Of a stretch of 64,000 nucleotides of DNA, positions 9,466 through 18,633 are shown piece by piece; position 1 is the first letter of the stretch; each line of letters opens with the position of its first letter. A model generated the notes under the pieces. That model did no database searches, was not told the origin of the DNA, and saw only the letters and a list, made by a program, of their open reading frames with translations. The DNA comes from Flagellimonas eckloniae (GTDB taxonomy: Bacteria; Bacteroidota; Bacteroidia; Flavobacteriales; Flavobacteriaceae), in assembly GCF_001413955.1 (NCBI RefSeq), contig NZ_LCTZ01000002.1, forward strand, positions 2,776,501 to 2,840,500. Direction: 5' to 3'. The position numbers and the translations under genes are program-made.

Positions 9466-9473
9466 TAGATTTG
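9466..9473 (+). promoter_or_regulatory. Probable -7 element of hflX
   Basis: TAGATTTG matches TAnnTTTG, 16 bases before the hflX start. The predicted leader would be about 10 bases. No clear -33 TTG is seen at the usual spacing. Confidence 0.4.
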
Positions 9474-9489
9474 CACTTTAATCGATTCA

Positions 9490-10701
9490 ATGTTAGAAAA
9501 GAAGGTTACAGATTATGAAAAGGCGGTGCTTATTGGTGTTATCAGTAAGGACCAAGATGAAACCAAGGTCACGGAATACTTGGATGAATTGGAATTTTTG
9601 ACTTATACTGCTGGAGGCGAGGTCTCTTGCCGGTTTACACAGCGTATGGAAATTCCCAATCCCAAAACTTTGATTGGTAGTGGTAAAATGGAGGAGGTTG
9701 AAAAATACGTAAAAGCCAATGACATCGGCTCTGTAATTTTTGATGATGAACTATCTCCAGCCCAACAACGAAACATTGAAAAACAACTTCGTTGTAAAAT
9801 TATCGATAGAACAAGCTTAATCTTGGACATATTTGCCCAAAGGGCACAGACCAGTTATGCCAGAACCCAGGTTGAATTGGCCCAATATCAATATCTTTTG
9901 CCAAGGCTAACTGGACTATGGACTCACTTGGAACGCCAAAAAGGGGGTATTGGCATGCGTGGTCCTGGTGAAACAGAGATAGAAACGGATAGACGTATTG
10001 TCCGTGATAGAATTTCTCTTCTAAAGAAGAAACTCACCAAAATTGACCGACAAATGGAGACCCAACGGGGTAACCGTGGTGCCTTGGTAAGAGTTGCTTT
10101 GGTTGGTTATACCAATGTAGGCAAGTCCACATTGATGAACGTTATCAGCAAAAGTGATGTATTTGCGGAAAACAAGCTTTTTGCCACCTTGGATACCACA
10201 GTACGAAAAGTGGTCATTGGCAACTTACCTTTTTTATTAAGTGACACTGTTGGTTTCATAAGAAAGCTACCTACTCAACTGGTAGAGAGTTTTAAAAGTA
10301 CTTTGGACGAAGTTCGGGAAGCTGATTTATTGTTGCATGTAGTGGATATCTCCCATCCCAATTTTGAAGAACATATCGCTTCCGTAAATAAAATTTTGGA
10401 TGAGATTAAGAGTGCCGATAAAAAGACCATAATGGTCTTCAACAAAATTGACCAATACGAAGCGGAAGTCATTGAAGAAGATGATTTGGTAACCGAACCA
10501 ACCAAAGCCCATTTTACCATTGAAGATTGGAAAAACACTTGGATGGAAAAAATAGGCGATAGGGCACTGTTCATTTCGGCATTAAACAAAGAAAATTTAG
10601 ACGAGTTTAGAAAACGGGTCTACGATGAGGTACGTGACATTCATGTAACCCGTTTTCCCTATAACAACTTTTTATACCCGGAACACCTAGATCAGTATTA
10701 A
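9490..10701 (+). CDS. hflX: Ribosome-associated GTPase HflX
   Basis: 403 residues. The N-terminal HflX domain (~1-190) includes the typical GGIGMRGPGETEIETDRR block, then the G domain has P-loop GYTNVGKS (206-213), switch II DTVGFIRKLP (from D252), NKID (~ residue 318) and SALN. HflX binds the 50S E-site region and splits or rescues stalled 70S ribosomes under stress. It lacks the long C-terminal extension of E. coli HflX, which is normal for Bacteroidota. Its last four bases overlap the end of the convergent outer-membrane protein gene. Confidence 0.96.
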   Translation: MLEKKVTDYEKAVLIGVISKDQDETKVTEYLDELEFLTYTAGGEVSCRFTQRMEIPNPKTLIGSGKMEEVEKYVKANDIGSVIFDDELSPAQQRNIEKQLRCKIIDRTSLILDIFAQRAQTSYARTQVELAQYQYLLPRLTGLWTHLERQKGGIGMRGPGETEIETDRRIVRDRISLLKKKLTKIDRQMETQRGNRGALVRVALVGYTNVGKSTLMNVISKSDVFAENKLFATLDTTVRKVVIGNLPFLLSDTVGFIRKLPTQLVESFKSTLDEVREADLLLHVVDISHPNFEEHIASVNKILDEIKSADKKTIMVFNKIDQYEAEVIEEDDLVTEPTKAHFTIEDWKNTWMEKIGDRALFISALNKENLDEFRKRVYDEVRDIHVTRFPYNNFLYPEHLDQY

Positions 10702-11267
10702 TTAAATATATATCCCACGAACAGCTGAAATACCCGATTGGCAAACTTATCCGGGTCTTCATCAATATCATTTACATTAGACCCCAAAGTATATCGCGCT
10801 CCAAAATTAAGTCCACTGTCCATTTTATACCCCAGTCCCAAGGCAATTCCAAAATCTGTTGATTTTGTATCGTCCTTAATATCAATTGTTTCTCCATCAT
10901 CCTCGACCTCTGCCTTAAGCAAGAGTCCTATTTGTGGGCCGACCTCTATGCTTAGATTCTCCGTCAAATACAATTTCGCTAGAATTGGTAGGGTCAAGTA
11001 ATCCAATCGCACAATCTCATCATTGTCCGATTCATCCTTTACTCCTTGGGTAGAGAACAAAAGTTCCGGTTGGATGGAGAGCTTCTCTAAAATGGAGATT
11101 TCGGCAACTGCACCCAAATGCACAGCAGTTCGCGTAGCTGGGTCATTTAAATCGGGCTGAAGTATTGCAAAATTTAGCCCTGCCTTGGCCCCAAATTGAA
11201 CATCCTGGGCCTGAACCGTCAAAAAAGACAATATGAGGGCCATTGAAAACAAAATTAAATTTTTCAT
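10698..11267 (-). CDS. PorT-like outer-membrane beta-barrel protein
   Basis: 189 residues, signal peptide MKNLILFSMALILSFLTVQA, then a mature chain starting QDVQFGAKAGLNFA, the usual opening of the small outer-membrane barrel family (OMP_b-brl_2/PorT-like). Alternating hydrophobic beta strands run to the C-terminal FVGYIFN. The role is structural or as a small porin or adhesin; no specific ligand is visible. It is transcribed alone. Confidence 0.85.
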   Translation of the reverse strand: MKNLILFSMALILSFLTVQAQDVQFGAKAGLNFAILQPDLNDPATRTAVHLGAVAEISILEKLSIQPELLFSTQGVKDESDNDEIVRLDYLTLPILAKLYLTENLSIEVGPQIGLLLKAEVEDDGETIDIKDDTKSTDFGIALGLGYKMDSGLNFGARYTLGSNVNDIDEDPDKFANRVFQLFVGYIFN

Positions 11268-11379
11268 CGTGGTTACATTTTTGTTTAATAGTAGAGGGGC
11301 ACTTTGAAATCACTTTAAAACTAGTTGTGATAGCTCTTTTATGCTGACAGTTTAATCCCAGATGATAACACTAGTGTTC

Positions 11380-11499
11380 CTAGAGTACATTTATATACAT
11401 GGCAATCTGTCTTAAAATGTAGGTGAGATTGTTGAAATCAACCAAATACGCAACTTGGGTTGCCGTATCGGATTTGCTGTCTGCCCTATGTATTCTCTC
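11380..11499 (-). pseudogene. Remnant of the AraC-type HTH of the upstream hybrid kinase
   Basis: Read on the minus strand from 11499, this segment gives ~39 codons ending in TAG at 11380. It includes KSDTATQVAYLVDFNNLTYI, which aligns without gaps to KSDTVTQIAYQVGFNNLSYF at the C-terminus of the kinase encoded at 12145-14967. DNA similarity continues past the gene end: ATGCTGACA and CAGATnATAACA occur at 11341-11371 and again at 12103-12132. There is no start codon and the last residues are degraded, so it is a decayed second copy of the kinase 3' end. The intervening DNA holds one lipoprotein gene. Confidence 0.75.
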
Positions 11500-12016
11500 A
11501 AATTCCTTCAGCATCAAAAGATCCCGTTATTGTAATGGCCTCTTCGGATTCTCCTACCCCTGGTAGGGTTACATTCACCGATCCAGAAACAAAACCCCCA
11601 CCATTTGAACCAATGTCTATACCTCCCGAATCCGATTGATACGAAATTGAGGCTCCACCATCACTTGAATAATTCATAAAGGCATTGTAAAAGGAAAACA
11701 GGTCTGTTCCCATTGGATAATTGCCTGATCCAACACTTCCTTCTTGAGTTACCGCAAAGGAGACTTGACATGGTGTATTGGCATCCTGGGCAATAATCAA
11801 CAATGTTGACAAGGTGACATCGTTTTCCTCAAAGTCCTTTACATCAGTAAAAGTCTCATTGAAAAAAATCTCGGTTCCAGATATCGTCTTGTTAACAGCC
11901 CCGCTAATTTGAAAACTGAAACTGGGTCCTGAGGGCTTCTCACCTTCATCCGAGCTATCCGAGGAGCAGGACCATGCCGCCATCAATACAAATAAATACT
12001 TTACTAAAGATTTCAT
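11498..12016 (-). CDS. Small Bacteroidota lipoprotein of unknown function
   Basis: 172 residues from ATG at 12016, which gives a clean lipoprotein signal with Cys17 (AAWSC) followed by SSDSSDEGEK, an acidic surface-export-like signal. An in-frame start 33 bases upstream would spoil the signal peptide. The mature part is Ser/Gly/Thr-rich with alternating strands (FSFQISGAVNKTISG; SGSVNVTLPGVGESEE; ITGSFDAEGI), like the family of ~150-residue beta-sandwich lipoproteins common in Flavobacteriia. Its stop codon abuts the decayed kinase remnant, and the intact kinase lies 129 bases upstream. Function unknown. Confidence 0.7.
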   Translation of the reverse strand: MKSLVKYLFVLMAAWSCSSDSSDEGEKPSGPSFSFQISGAVNKTISGTEIFFNETFTDVKDFEENDVTLSTLLIIAQDANTPCQVSFAVTQEGSVGSGNYPMGTDLFSFYNAFMNYSSDGGASISYQSDSGGIDIGSNGGGFVSGSVNVTLPGVGESEEAITITGSFDAEGI

Positions 12017-12144
12017 TCCACATAATTTTAAATTTAACAAAAGCATCATATGCCTTAACTGTGCGGGGGTCTTAGACCAAAGCTAAAGTCAGACCCAGTG
12101 AAATGCTGACAATAAGGTGCCAGATTATAACAATTTGGTTCCAA

Positions 12145-14967
12145 TCAATACGAGGAGGGAGAAACACCGTAGTATGCTTTAAAGCACTTGGCAAAATAGG
12201 AAAGGTTATTGAATCCAACTTGGTATGCAATTTGGGTTACGGTATCCGATTTATTGGTCAATAAATGAGCGGCTCTTTTTAACCTAAAGTTCCGTAGCAC
12301 TTCTCCAGGAGATTCATTGGTAAGCGCTTTTATTTTTCTATGTAATTGGGTTTTGCTCATGGCCATGCCTTTTTGTATTTGTGGTACCCCAAACCCAGAA
12401 TCAGAATGTTTCTGTTCCAACAAATCCAAGAATTTTTTTATGAACTTTTCGTCCAAAGAAGTGGTCGCTATTTTCGAAGGATCTAATTTAGTTTCAAATT
12501 CTTTGAAATGATTTCTCAGTCTTTGTCTTTGGGCAATCAGATTTTGGACTCTTGTGATGAGTTCTTTGGCATTGAACGGTTTAGTAAGATAATCATCCGA
12601 TCCACTTTCCAAACCTTCTATTTTGTTTTCCACACCAGCTCTAGCCGTTAACATGATAACTGGAATATGACTGGTATCCAAGCTTTCTTTTAACTGTTTA
12701 CATAGCTCGATTCCATCCATCTTGGGCATCATCAAGTCAGTAATTATAAGGTCTGGTTGGTTTGATTGGGCCATTTCCAATCCTTTTTGACCATCATGAG
12801 TTTCCAAAATCTTATAGGATTGAATTAAATTACCTTTGATAAATTGACGCATATCTGCATTATCCTCTACCAATAATATCTGGGGTAGACCTCGGTCATC
12901 GGTTTCTGCAAACTCATAGGGTTTGATCTGGGGTTCTTCCGCAACATTCCTATTGGCATCGATTACGTTTTTATTTCCTTTTTCCCTTGTCTCAATCTTC
13001 AAGAGCGGTAATTGTACCGTAAAGAAAGTTCCCTTGCCTTCCTCACTTGATGCGGTAATTGTCCCATCCATTAGCTCTATCAAATCTTTGGACAGTGACA
13101 ATCCAATTCCAGAGCCTCCCTGTTCCTTTGTGGTTCCTCCATCCACTTGATAAAACCGGTCAAAAATAAAGGGTAATTTGTCTTCTGAAATTCCTTTTCC
13201 ACTATCAGACACTTGAATATTCAGGTAATCATTGGCGTAGGAAGTTGAAAAACTGACCATGGCCCCATCCTCGCTAAATTTAAAGGCATTGCTCAACAGA
13301 TTATAGATGACTTTTTCTAATTTATCCCGATCAAATGAAGCCCAAAGTGTTTTATTGGGAATCTCCACCCTATAGTCTATATGTCGCTGGGCAGCATGGG
13401 AATTAAATGAGAAAACAGCGGTTCGTAAGCATTTGTACAAATCTCCCTCCGTAGGTTTTAGTTGGAGTTTGTCCTGATCAATTTTTGATAGTTCCAACAG
13501 CTGATCGACCAGACCCAAAACCTTATTCGTATTTCGTCGAATCATTTTGACCTCTTCCCTTTCCAATTTTTCCTCCGGATTTTGTTCGAGTTGCTCAATG
13601 GGGCCCTTTATCAGGGTAAGTGGGGTTCTGAACTCATGGGAAATGTTCGCAAAAAAATTCGACTTCAACTGATTGATTTCCAGAAGCTCCTTATTTGCTT
13701 TTTGTTTGATACGGTATTGGTTGTAAAGTAATCCAATAATTAATAGCGCCAAAACTGCAATCACAATAAGGACGTTGCGTTGGTTTTCGCGGCTGCTGAG
13801 CTGCAATTCCTGTAATTCCCGTTCAGAGGCCAGTAACGCTATCTCCTTGCTTTGCTGTTCGCTTTGATATTTTGCCTCCAAATCATTGGCAACTGTCAAC
13901 ATGTTTTTATTGTATAGACTATCTGCAAGGGATTTCCATTCCAAGGCATTGCCATGGGCTTTTTTATAATCCCCAAGCTTGCCGTAAGTCTCAAAAAGCA
14001 ACTTTCGGAGCTTTACGGAAAGCTCCAATTCTTCATTTGGATTTGTACTGTTTTTAAGTGTACTGGAAACCTCAAGGCTTTTTGAATAATTACCCTGGTC
14101 AAAATGGAATTGGGCCATTTCAAACTGGATAGTGGAAAGAGTTCTTTTATCACCAACCTCCATTGCAATATCCAAAGCTTTTTCAAAGTTCATTTCGGCC
14201 TTCGAAAAATTTCTGAGCCGACTATGCAGTGAGCCGAGGTTGTTCCGCACTCTTGCTTCTCCGAGGCGGTCACCCATTTCAATTTTCAACTCCAAAGCCC
14301 TAGCATTCATATTCAGGGCCTCTTCATAACTCCCCGCTAGGGTGTATACGGAGGCCAAATTGGTTAAACAGGCAGAAATTCCAGGTTTTATTCCCAACTC
14401 TTCAACAAGATCTAGTGCTTTTTTGTAATTTTCAATCGCCTTGTTGTATTGTTTTTGTTCCACATAAACCGCAGCTATGTAGTTTCGGTTTTGGGCCATA
14501 TTGTCTTTATCCCCTATTTCACTTGAAATTCTCAGGGCATCCCAAAAAAAAGATAGAGCCTCCTCAAAATTGGATTGGGTTTTACTTAGCCATCCAAATT
14601 CAGTTAGGACCCAAGCGGTCATTTTCTTATCGTTTAACCTTTTGAAAATCTCTAACGCCTTTTCAAGCTCCTTTTTGGATTCGTTATACCTCCCCATTCC
14701 AGAGAGGGGGAAACTTTTTACTCTGTGGGCATCTGCCAGTTGAAATGATAGTCCCAATTCTCTGGATAGTTCTTCCGCCTTTGAAGCATATTCCAAAGAG
14801 ATTTTATAATCTCGTCTATAACTTTCCCAAAACAAATCAAAATAGGCCTTGACCTTCGTGCTGTCATCTAGCATCAAGGGTATATTTTGAAGGATACTAT
14901 CAACCCTTGATTGCGAAAACAAGAACGAATGGAAAAGGAATAAAAAGGAAAGAGCTAATCGTTTCAT
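12145..14967 (-). CDS. Hybrid two-component sensor kinase with TPR sensor and AraC output
   Basis: 940 residues from ATG at 14967 (an in-frame TTG lies 6 bases earlier). Order: signal peptide; periplasmic TPR-like helical repeats (~50-350); coiled region; one transmembrane helix (~399-417); HisKA with phospho-His444 (NISHEFRTPLTLIKG); HATPase_c (YNLLSNAFKFSEDG; DSGKGIS; GGSGIGLSLSK); receiver domain with phospho-Asp744 (IITDLMMPKMDG) and Lys796 (LTKPF); C-terminal AraC-type HTH (~840-940). Sensing, phosphotransfer and DNA binding are therefore in one polypeptide. Target genes are unknown; the neighbouring lipoprotein and DUF3078 gene are candidates. A TACCTTTA sequence 20 bases upstream is a near-match to a -7 box. 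Confidence 0.95.
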   Translation of the reverse strand: MKRLALSFLFLFHSFLFSQSRVDSILQNIPLMLDDSTKVKAYFDLFWESYRRDYKISLEYASKAEELSRELGLSFQLADAHRVKSFPLSGMGRYNESKKELEKALEIFKRLNDKKMTAWVLTEFGWLSKTQSNFEEALSFFWDALRISSEIGDKDNMAQNRNYIAAVYVEQKQYNKAIENYKKALDLVEELGIKPGISACLTNLASVYTLAGSYEEALNMNARALELKIEMGDRLGEARVRNNLGSLHSRLRNFSKAEMNFEKALDIAMEVGDKRTLSTIQFEMAQFHFDQGNYSKSLEVSSTLKNSTNPNEELELSVKLRKLLFETYGKLGDYKKAHGNALEWKSLADSLYNKNMLTVANDLEAKYQSEQQSKEIALLASERELQELQLSSRENQRNVLIVIAVLALLIIGLLYNQYRIKQKANKELLEINQLKSNFFANISHEFRTPLTLIKGPIEQLEQNPEEKLEREEVKMIRRNTNKVLGLVDQLLELSKIDQDKLQLKPTEGDLYKCLRTAVFSFNSHAAQRHIDYRVEIPNKTLWASFDRDKLEKVIYNLLSNAFKFSEDGAMVSFSTSYANDYLNIQVSDSGKGISEDKLPFIFDRFYQVDGGTTKEQGGSGIGLSLSKDLIELMDGTITASSEEGKGTFFTVQLPLLKIETREKGNKNVIDANRNVAEEPQIKPYEFAETDDRGLPQILLVEDNADMRQFIKGNLIQSYKILETHDGQKGLEMAQSNQPDLIITDLMMPKMDGIELCKQLKESLDTSHIPVIMLTARAGVENKIEGLESGSDDYLTKPFNAKELITRVQNLIAQRQRLRNHFKEFETKLDPSKIATTSLDEKFIKKFLDLLEQKHSDSGFGVPQIQKGMAMSKTQLHRKIKALTNESPGEVLRNFRLKRAAHLLTNKSDTVTQIAYQVGFNNLSYFAKCFKAYYGVSPSSY

Positions 14968-15386
14968 CTCCAAAATATTATACGACTAAAGGTACTTTTT
15001 TTTAAGGTTGTTGTATACAAACCAAATTGATGGAAAAATTTCTGCCCTGCTAATACTGGAGTTTCAAAAGCTAACAGAGATTTGTTTAATCTCCTTAGTA
15101 AAGTGAGGTGTTATATTTAGAATCAGACGAGTTGCATAGTTTACCGTTGAAGTGTATCCCTTAACATTTTCTACCACATCTTTTTGCCTGTTCACAACAA
15201 AAGTTTAGGCATAAACCACAGAAAAACTACTTTCATATTGTTTTTAAGTGTTAGTGTTATAACCCGGTCTCCATAAGCTTAACCTACTTAGACCTTGGTA
15301 AACAAAACACCCCAAATTAGTAGAATAACCCCATAAAAAAAGCCCTCAAAATTTGAGGGCTTTTTTGTTTTCTTTTAGTTACAAGT
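14968..15386. other. Intergenic region
   Basis: 419 bases between two minus-strand genes. It holds the kinase promoter region at the left and a strong hairpin terminator at 15335-15366 at the right. No open reading frame longer than about 10 codons with a plausible start and no RNA gene was recognised in the rest. Confidence 0.5.
15335..15366 (-). terminator. Rho-independent terminator of the DUF3078 gene
   Basis: AGCCCTCAAA / TTTGAGGGCT forms a 10-bp stem with A-run on one side and T-run on the other, so it can end transcription in both directions. It lies 21 bases past the DUF3078 stop codon. Confidence 0.9.
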
Positions 15387-16313
15387 TTAAAAGGCATAGC
15401 TAAGACCTAGCGTCCAATATGTTTGTAGTTCATTATCAAGAGTAGCAAAGGTTTCTGTATCATTCCCTAGAGTATTGATGGAATAATCCAAAGCTTCTTG
15501 CTTGTTGTTTCGAAGCCCAAAATCGAACCCAACACCTATTGCTTTCCATAAGGTATACGAAAATGAATTGGTCCAGGTCCAATTGCTCAAATCTCCACTT
15601 TTGTAGCTCTGAAACATGGAAAGGTTGGTCTTGAAATTAACGGCACCCAACTTTTTGGTATAATCCGCAACAATTTTAGCACCTGTAGAAGACTCATAAA
15701 TGGTATCATCATCTGCAAACACAAAATTGTAGTTCAATGGATGGATTACCACAACTAAATCTGTAATAGGATTCCAGGTAAAACCGATACCAATATCCAA
15801 ATATCCTGGGTCGTTGAAATTGTTCAATACCGTTGTGCGGTATTCCAACAAAGCCGAAGCTGCCCATGTTTTGCTAATGTTCCTCCCGTATAATGAGGAA
15901 AGGTTAAAAACATCCGTTGTTGCCGTAAAACCATCATCATCATCCGGGTCGTCTTTATCGTCCAACTTGATCCAGGCAAAGTTTGTGGTCAATGCGTTTC
16001 TCCAGAAGAATTTTTCTTCTTTTAGGTTGGCAAAGGCATTAAAGGTAAAACCAATATTTCCTGAGGAGTTGTTTGGAACCCCTTGGGCATACCAATTGCT
16101 AAAATTTGAAAGGCTGCCACCAATGGTGCCAAATGCTCCCAACTTCCATCCTGGCAAGGCATCTATTTGGGCTTGTAGCGCATTAACACGTCCTTGGATT
16201 GCAGCAATGGAATCTTTTTTGGGGGCCATTAAAGCTTTCAATTCTTCTTCTGTTTGTGCTTTAACGGCAATGAGAATAAAGAATGCAATTAAAGTAAAAA
16301 GTAGTTTTTTCAT
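15387..16313 (-). CDS. DUF3078 outer-membrane protein
   Basis: 308 residues from ATG at 16313, which starts a clean signal peptide (MKKLLFTLIAFFILIAVKA); an in-frame upstream codon would add 15 residues unlike a signal. A short heptad-like segment follows (KDSIAAIQGRVNALQAQIDA, probable coiled coil, ~25-50), then the DUF3078 barrel with aromatic-rich strands (GGSLSNFSNWYAQG, FFWRNALTTNFAW) and a terminal Phe (LGLSYAF), as expected for BAM-inserted barrels. DUF3078 proteins are common in Bacteroidota; their function is unknown. Confidence 0.85.
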   Translation of the reverse strand: MKKLLFTLIAFFILIAVKAQTEEELKALMAPKKDSIAAIQGRVNALQAQIDALPGWKLGAFGTIGGSLSNFSNWYAQGVPNNSSGNIGFTFNAFANLKEEKFFWRNALTTNFAWIKLDDKDDPDDDDGFTATTDVFNLSSLYGRNISKTWAASALLEYRTTVLNNFNDPGYLDIGIGFTWNPITDLVVVIHPLNYNFVFADDDTIYESSTGAKIVADYTKKLGAVNFKTNLSMFQSYKSGDLSNWTWTNSFSYTLWKAIGVGFDFGLRNNKQEALDYSINTLGNDTETFATLDNELQTYWTLGLSYAF

Positions 16314-16378
16314 AGTATGGAGTTTTATGTTTAGAAACACAAAAGTAAGAAATGTCACATTGAAATATATACTTTTTT

Positions 16379-16410
16379 ATAGCCCTTAACTAAGTTGTTG
16401 TTAAGGCTAT
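16379..16410. other. Stem-loop in a divergent intergenic region
   Basis: ATAGCC(c)TTAAC pairs with GTTAAGGCTAT: an 11-bp stem with one bulged base around a 9-base loop. It sits 66 bases upstream of the DUF3078 start and 123 bases before the plus-strand lipoprotein start. No gene ends nearby, so it is not an ordinary terminator; it may be a regulatory site or a leader structure. Confidence 0.5.
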
Positions 16411-16503
16411 TTGGCTAAATCCGTTTCCTCTAACAGGGCATCTGTCAAACTAAAAGACATATCCGCAAACTGATTGATAATAGAAGCCCAAATTATGGAT
16501 TAC

Positions 16504-16519
16504 TTGCTTAATTAAGCAA
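16504..16519. promoter_or_regulatory. Perfect 16-bp palindrome before the repeat lipoprotein gene
   Basis: TTGCTTAATTAAGCAA is fully self-complementary and ends 13 bases before the start codon at 16533. Its size and position suit a repressor operator. No regulator is linked to it. Confidence 0.45.
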
Positions 16520-16532
16520 CAAAATCCACACT

Positions 16533-18059
16533 ATGAAAAAGCTTTTACTTTTACCAACAATAATCTTGTCGGCGGTCTTGTTCTTCGTCTCCTGTTCCAA
16601 AGAAGATAGTCCAAGTACTCCCGAAAAGGAAGGACCAAGTATTTTAAGTTTTACCCCGCTATTTGGGGAAGTGGGAGAAACCATTTGGATTACCGGAAAA
16701 AACTTTGGTAGTACCTCATCAGCCAACACGGTAAAAATAGGGAGTGTGGTGGCTCCAATAAGCAGTTCCTCCACCACTGAGATTTTTGTGACCGTCCCAG
16801 AGGGCGCTGTAAGCGGTGCCATAAGCGTTACCGTGGATGGGGAAACTGATACCGCTGGGGGTTTTACCGTTATGGAAAGCCTTCCGGAAAACAGTATTTC
16901 CCTGAACAAGAATACTTTGGAACTTTTCACCCTGGATAGTGAAACCCTAATTCCTACCATTGTGGGAACGGCGACGGCCGCGGATATTGAATGGACCTCA
17001 AAAGACGAGGCAATTGCCATTGTTGATGAAAATGGAAAAGTTACGGGTGTTGCGGAAGGAAGCGTAATCATTACCGCAGATTTGGGCAATGATGCTTATG
17101 TTGAATGTATGATAAAAGTTAACCCCAGTGTTTTTATATCAGGAAGAGAAGATAACGGTAACGATGATATAGCCATGATATGGAAGAACGGAACACCTAT
17201 CAATTTAACGGATGGAAGTGCAGCAGCACAAGCAAACTCAATTTTTGTGAATGGCACCGATATTTATGTAGCAGGTCAAGAAATAGAAGGAAGTAAAGAG
17301 GTTGCCAAGCTATGGAAAAACGGACAAGTACTCTACAATCTTACCGACGGAACTGAAAATGCATACGCTTATTCCGTAGTAGCGAACAATACTGACGTCT
17401 ATGTCGCAGGAAGAGAAGCTAACAATGAATCCTTCAATACATTTAGTAAAATTTGGAAGAATGGTCAACTCCTTTATAATCTTACAGACGGCTCTAAAAT
17501 TTCAGCGGTGTATTCGCTTTTCCTTAATAATACTGATATCTATGCTGCTGGATTTGAGAGAAATGAAAATGGTATGGACATTGCCAAACTATGGAAAAAT
17601 GGAGTTGTAACAAATATTACCGATGGATCCAATAGTGCCAAGGCATATTCAGTTTATGTAGATGGAAATGACGTTTATGTAGCTGGAAATGAGGAAACGG
17701 AAAACGGGGCAACTGCAAAAATTTGGAAAAATGGGGTTCCTTTATATAATCTAACTGATGGTTCTACATATAGCTACGCAATATCTTTAGTTGTAAAGGG
17801 CACAGATGTGTATGCTGCCGGAGCCGAGGGTAACGCCTTGTTTGTATGGAAGAACGGACAAATTCTTTATAACCTAACTGATGGTACCAACCCAGCTATC
17901 GCAAACTCTATTTTTATAAATGGAACTGATATCTATGTAGCAGGATATGAGGAAAGTGTAAACGCAATTGATACAGCCAAAATGTGGAAAAATGGTGTTG
18001 CCACAAATTTAAGTGACGGAGTCACTCCGGCCAGGGCCTTTTCGGTATTTGTAAAATAG
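16533..18059 (+). CDS. Lipoprotein with IPT/TIG, Ig-like and seven propeller-type repeats
   Basis: 508 residues. Lipobox FVSC (Cys21) with SKEDS following. An IPT/TIG domain (~35-115; ILSFTPLFGEVGETIWITG) is followed by a BIG_2-like Ig domain (~120-200; IEWTSKDEAIAIVDENG). From ~200 there are seven repeats of ~42-45 residues built on [AS]K[IL]WKNG..LYNLTDG...A.A.S..VNGTDVYVAG.E. Seven such units are consistent with a closed seven-bladed beta-propeller on the cell surface. Ligand unknown; adhesion or glycan binding is an inference from the domain types. Confidence 0.82.
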   Translation: MKKLLLLPTIILSAVLFFVSCSKEDSPSTPEKEGPSILSFTPLFGEVGETIWITGKNFGSTSSANTVKIGSVVAPISSSSTTEIFVTVPEGAVSGAISVTVDGETDTAGGFTVMESLPENSISLNKNTLELFTLDSETLIPTIVGTATAADIEWTSKDEAIAIVDENGKVTGVAEGSVIITADLGNDAYVECMIKVNPSVFISGREDNGNDDIAMIWKNGTPINLTDGSAAAQANSIFVNGTDIYVAGQEIEGSKEVAKLWKNGQVLYNLTDGTENAYAYSVVANNTDVYVAGREANNESFNTFSKIWKNGQLLYNLTDGSKISAVYSLFLNNTDIYAAGFERNENGMDIAKLWKNGVVTNITDGSNSAKAYSVYVDGNDVYVAGNEETENGATAKIWKNGVPLYNLTDGSTYSYAISLVVKGTDVYAAGAEGNALFVWKNGQILYNLTDGTNPAIANSIFINGTDIYVAGYEESVNAIDTAKMWKNGVATNLSDGVTPARAFSVFVK

Positions 18060-18105
18060 TCATGGAATGTATCGTCTAACTACATAACCCCCGAACAAGT
18101 TTAGG

Positions 18106-18609
18106 TTATTTCTTTTTATAAAGAGGTACCGAAGAACATGCCTCTCCATACATGACGCTTTTTGCAACAGCTTGAATTTTAGACATTGCCAAGATATAGG
18201 CGTTTTCAGGAACTGGTTTGTTGGAACACCCTTTAATGATAACTGGTTTATCCTCAAAACTGGAAACATCCATATCCTCCAAAAGGGTTTGATATAAGGA
18301 TAATTCTAAATCGTCCAAGCTTCCAATTACCACTTTTTTGGAATAGGGATTGAGTTTGGAGGCGACCAACATATAGGCCCATCCTGGGACAATTGCATCA
18401 GTGGAACAACCCAACGCAACATAAGCGTCTGTATAAGCTGACCAATCATGCTCTTCCAAGTGTTTTCTGAATTCCTTCTCCCTTAAAATAAAACCTTCGT
18501 GAAGCCAATCTTTTATATCCAACACAACTCTTTGGCCTTTGGGGTATAGCTCCTCAAGGTCAAAAGTTATTAGTTTACTTTGTGCTACTCTGTTTACTAT
18601 TTCAGACAT
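18106..18609 (-). CDS. DUF2480 family protein, last gene of the SUF operon
   Basis: 167 residues, cytosolic, no signal or membrane segment. The sequence matches DUF2480, a family confined mainly to Bacteroidota: DLEELYPKGQRVVLDIKDWL at the N-terminus, ALGCSTDAIVPGWAYMLVAS in the middle, and a C-terminal KGCSNKPVPENAYI. Cys residues ~78, ~142 and ~157 are in conserved-looking contexts. It starts 24 bases after the DUF59 gene and shares strand with all suf genes, which implies a role in Fe-S cluster assembly or delivery. That role is inferred from position only. Confidence 0.85.
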   Translation of the reverse strand: MSEIVNRVAQSKLITFDLEELYPKGQRVVLDIKDWLHEGFILREKEFRKHLEEHDWSAYTDAYVALGCSTDAIVPGWAYMLVASKLNPYSKKVVIGSLDDLELSLYQTLLEDMDVSSFEDKPVIIKGCSNKPVPENAYILAMSKIQAVAKSVMYGEACSSVPLYKKK

Positions 18610-18633
18610 ATGAATTCAGATATCTTATTTTAC

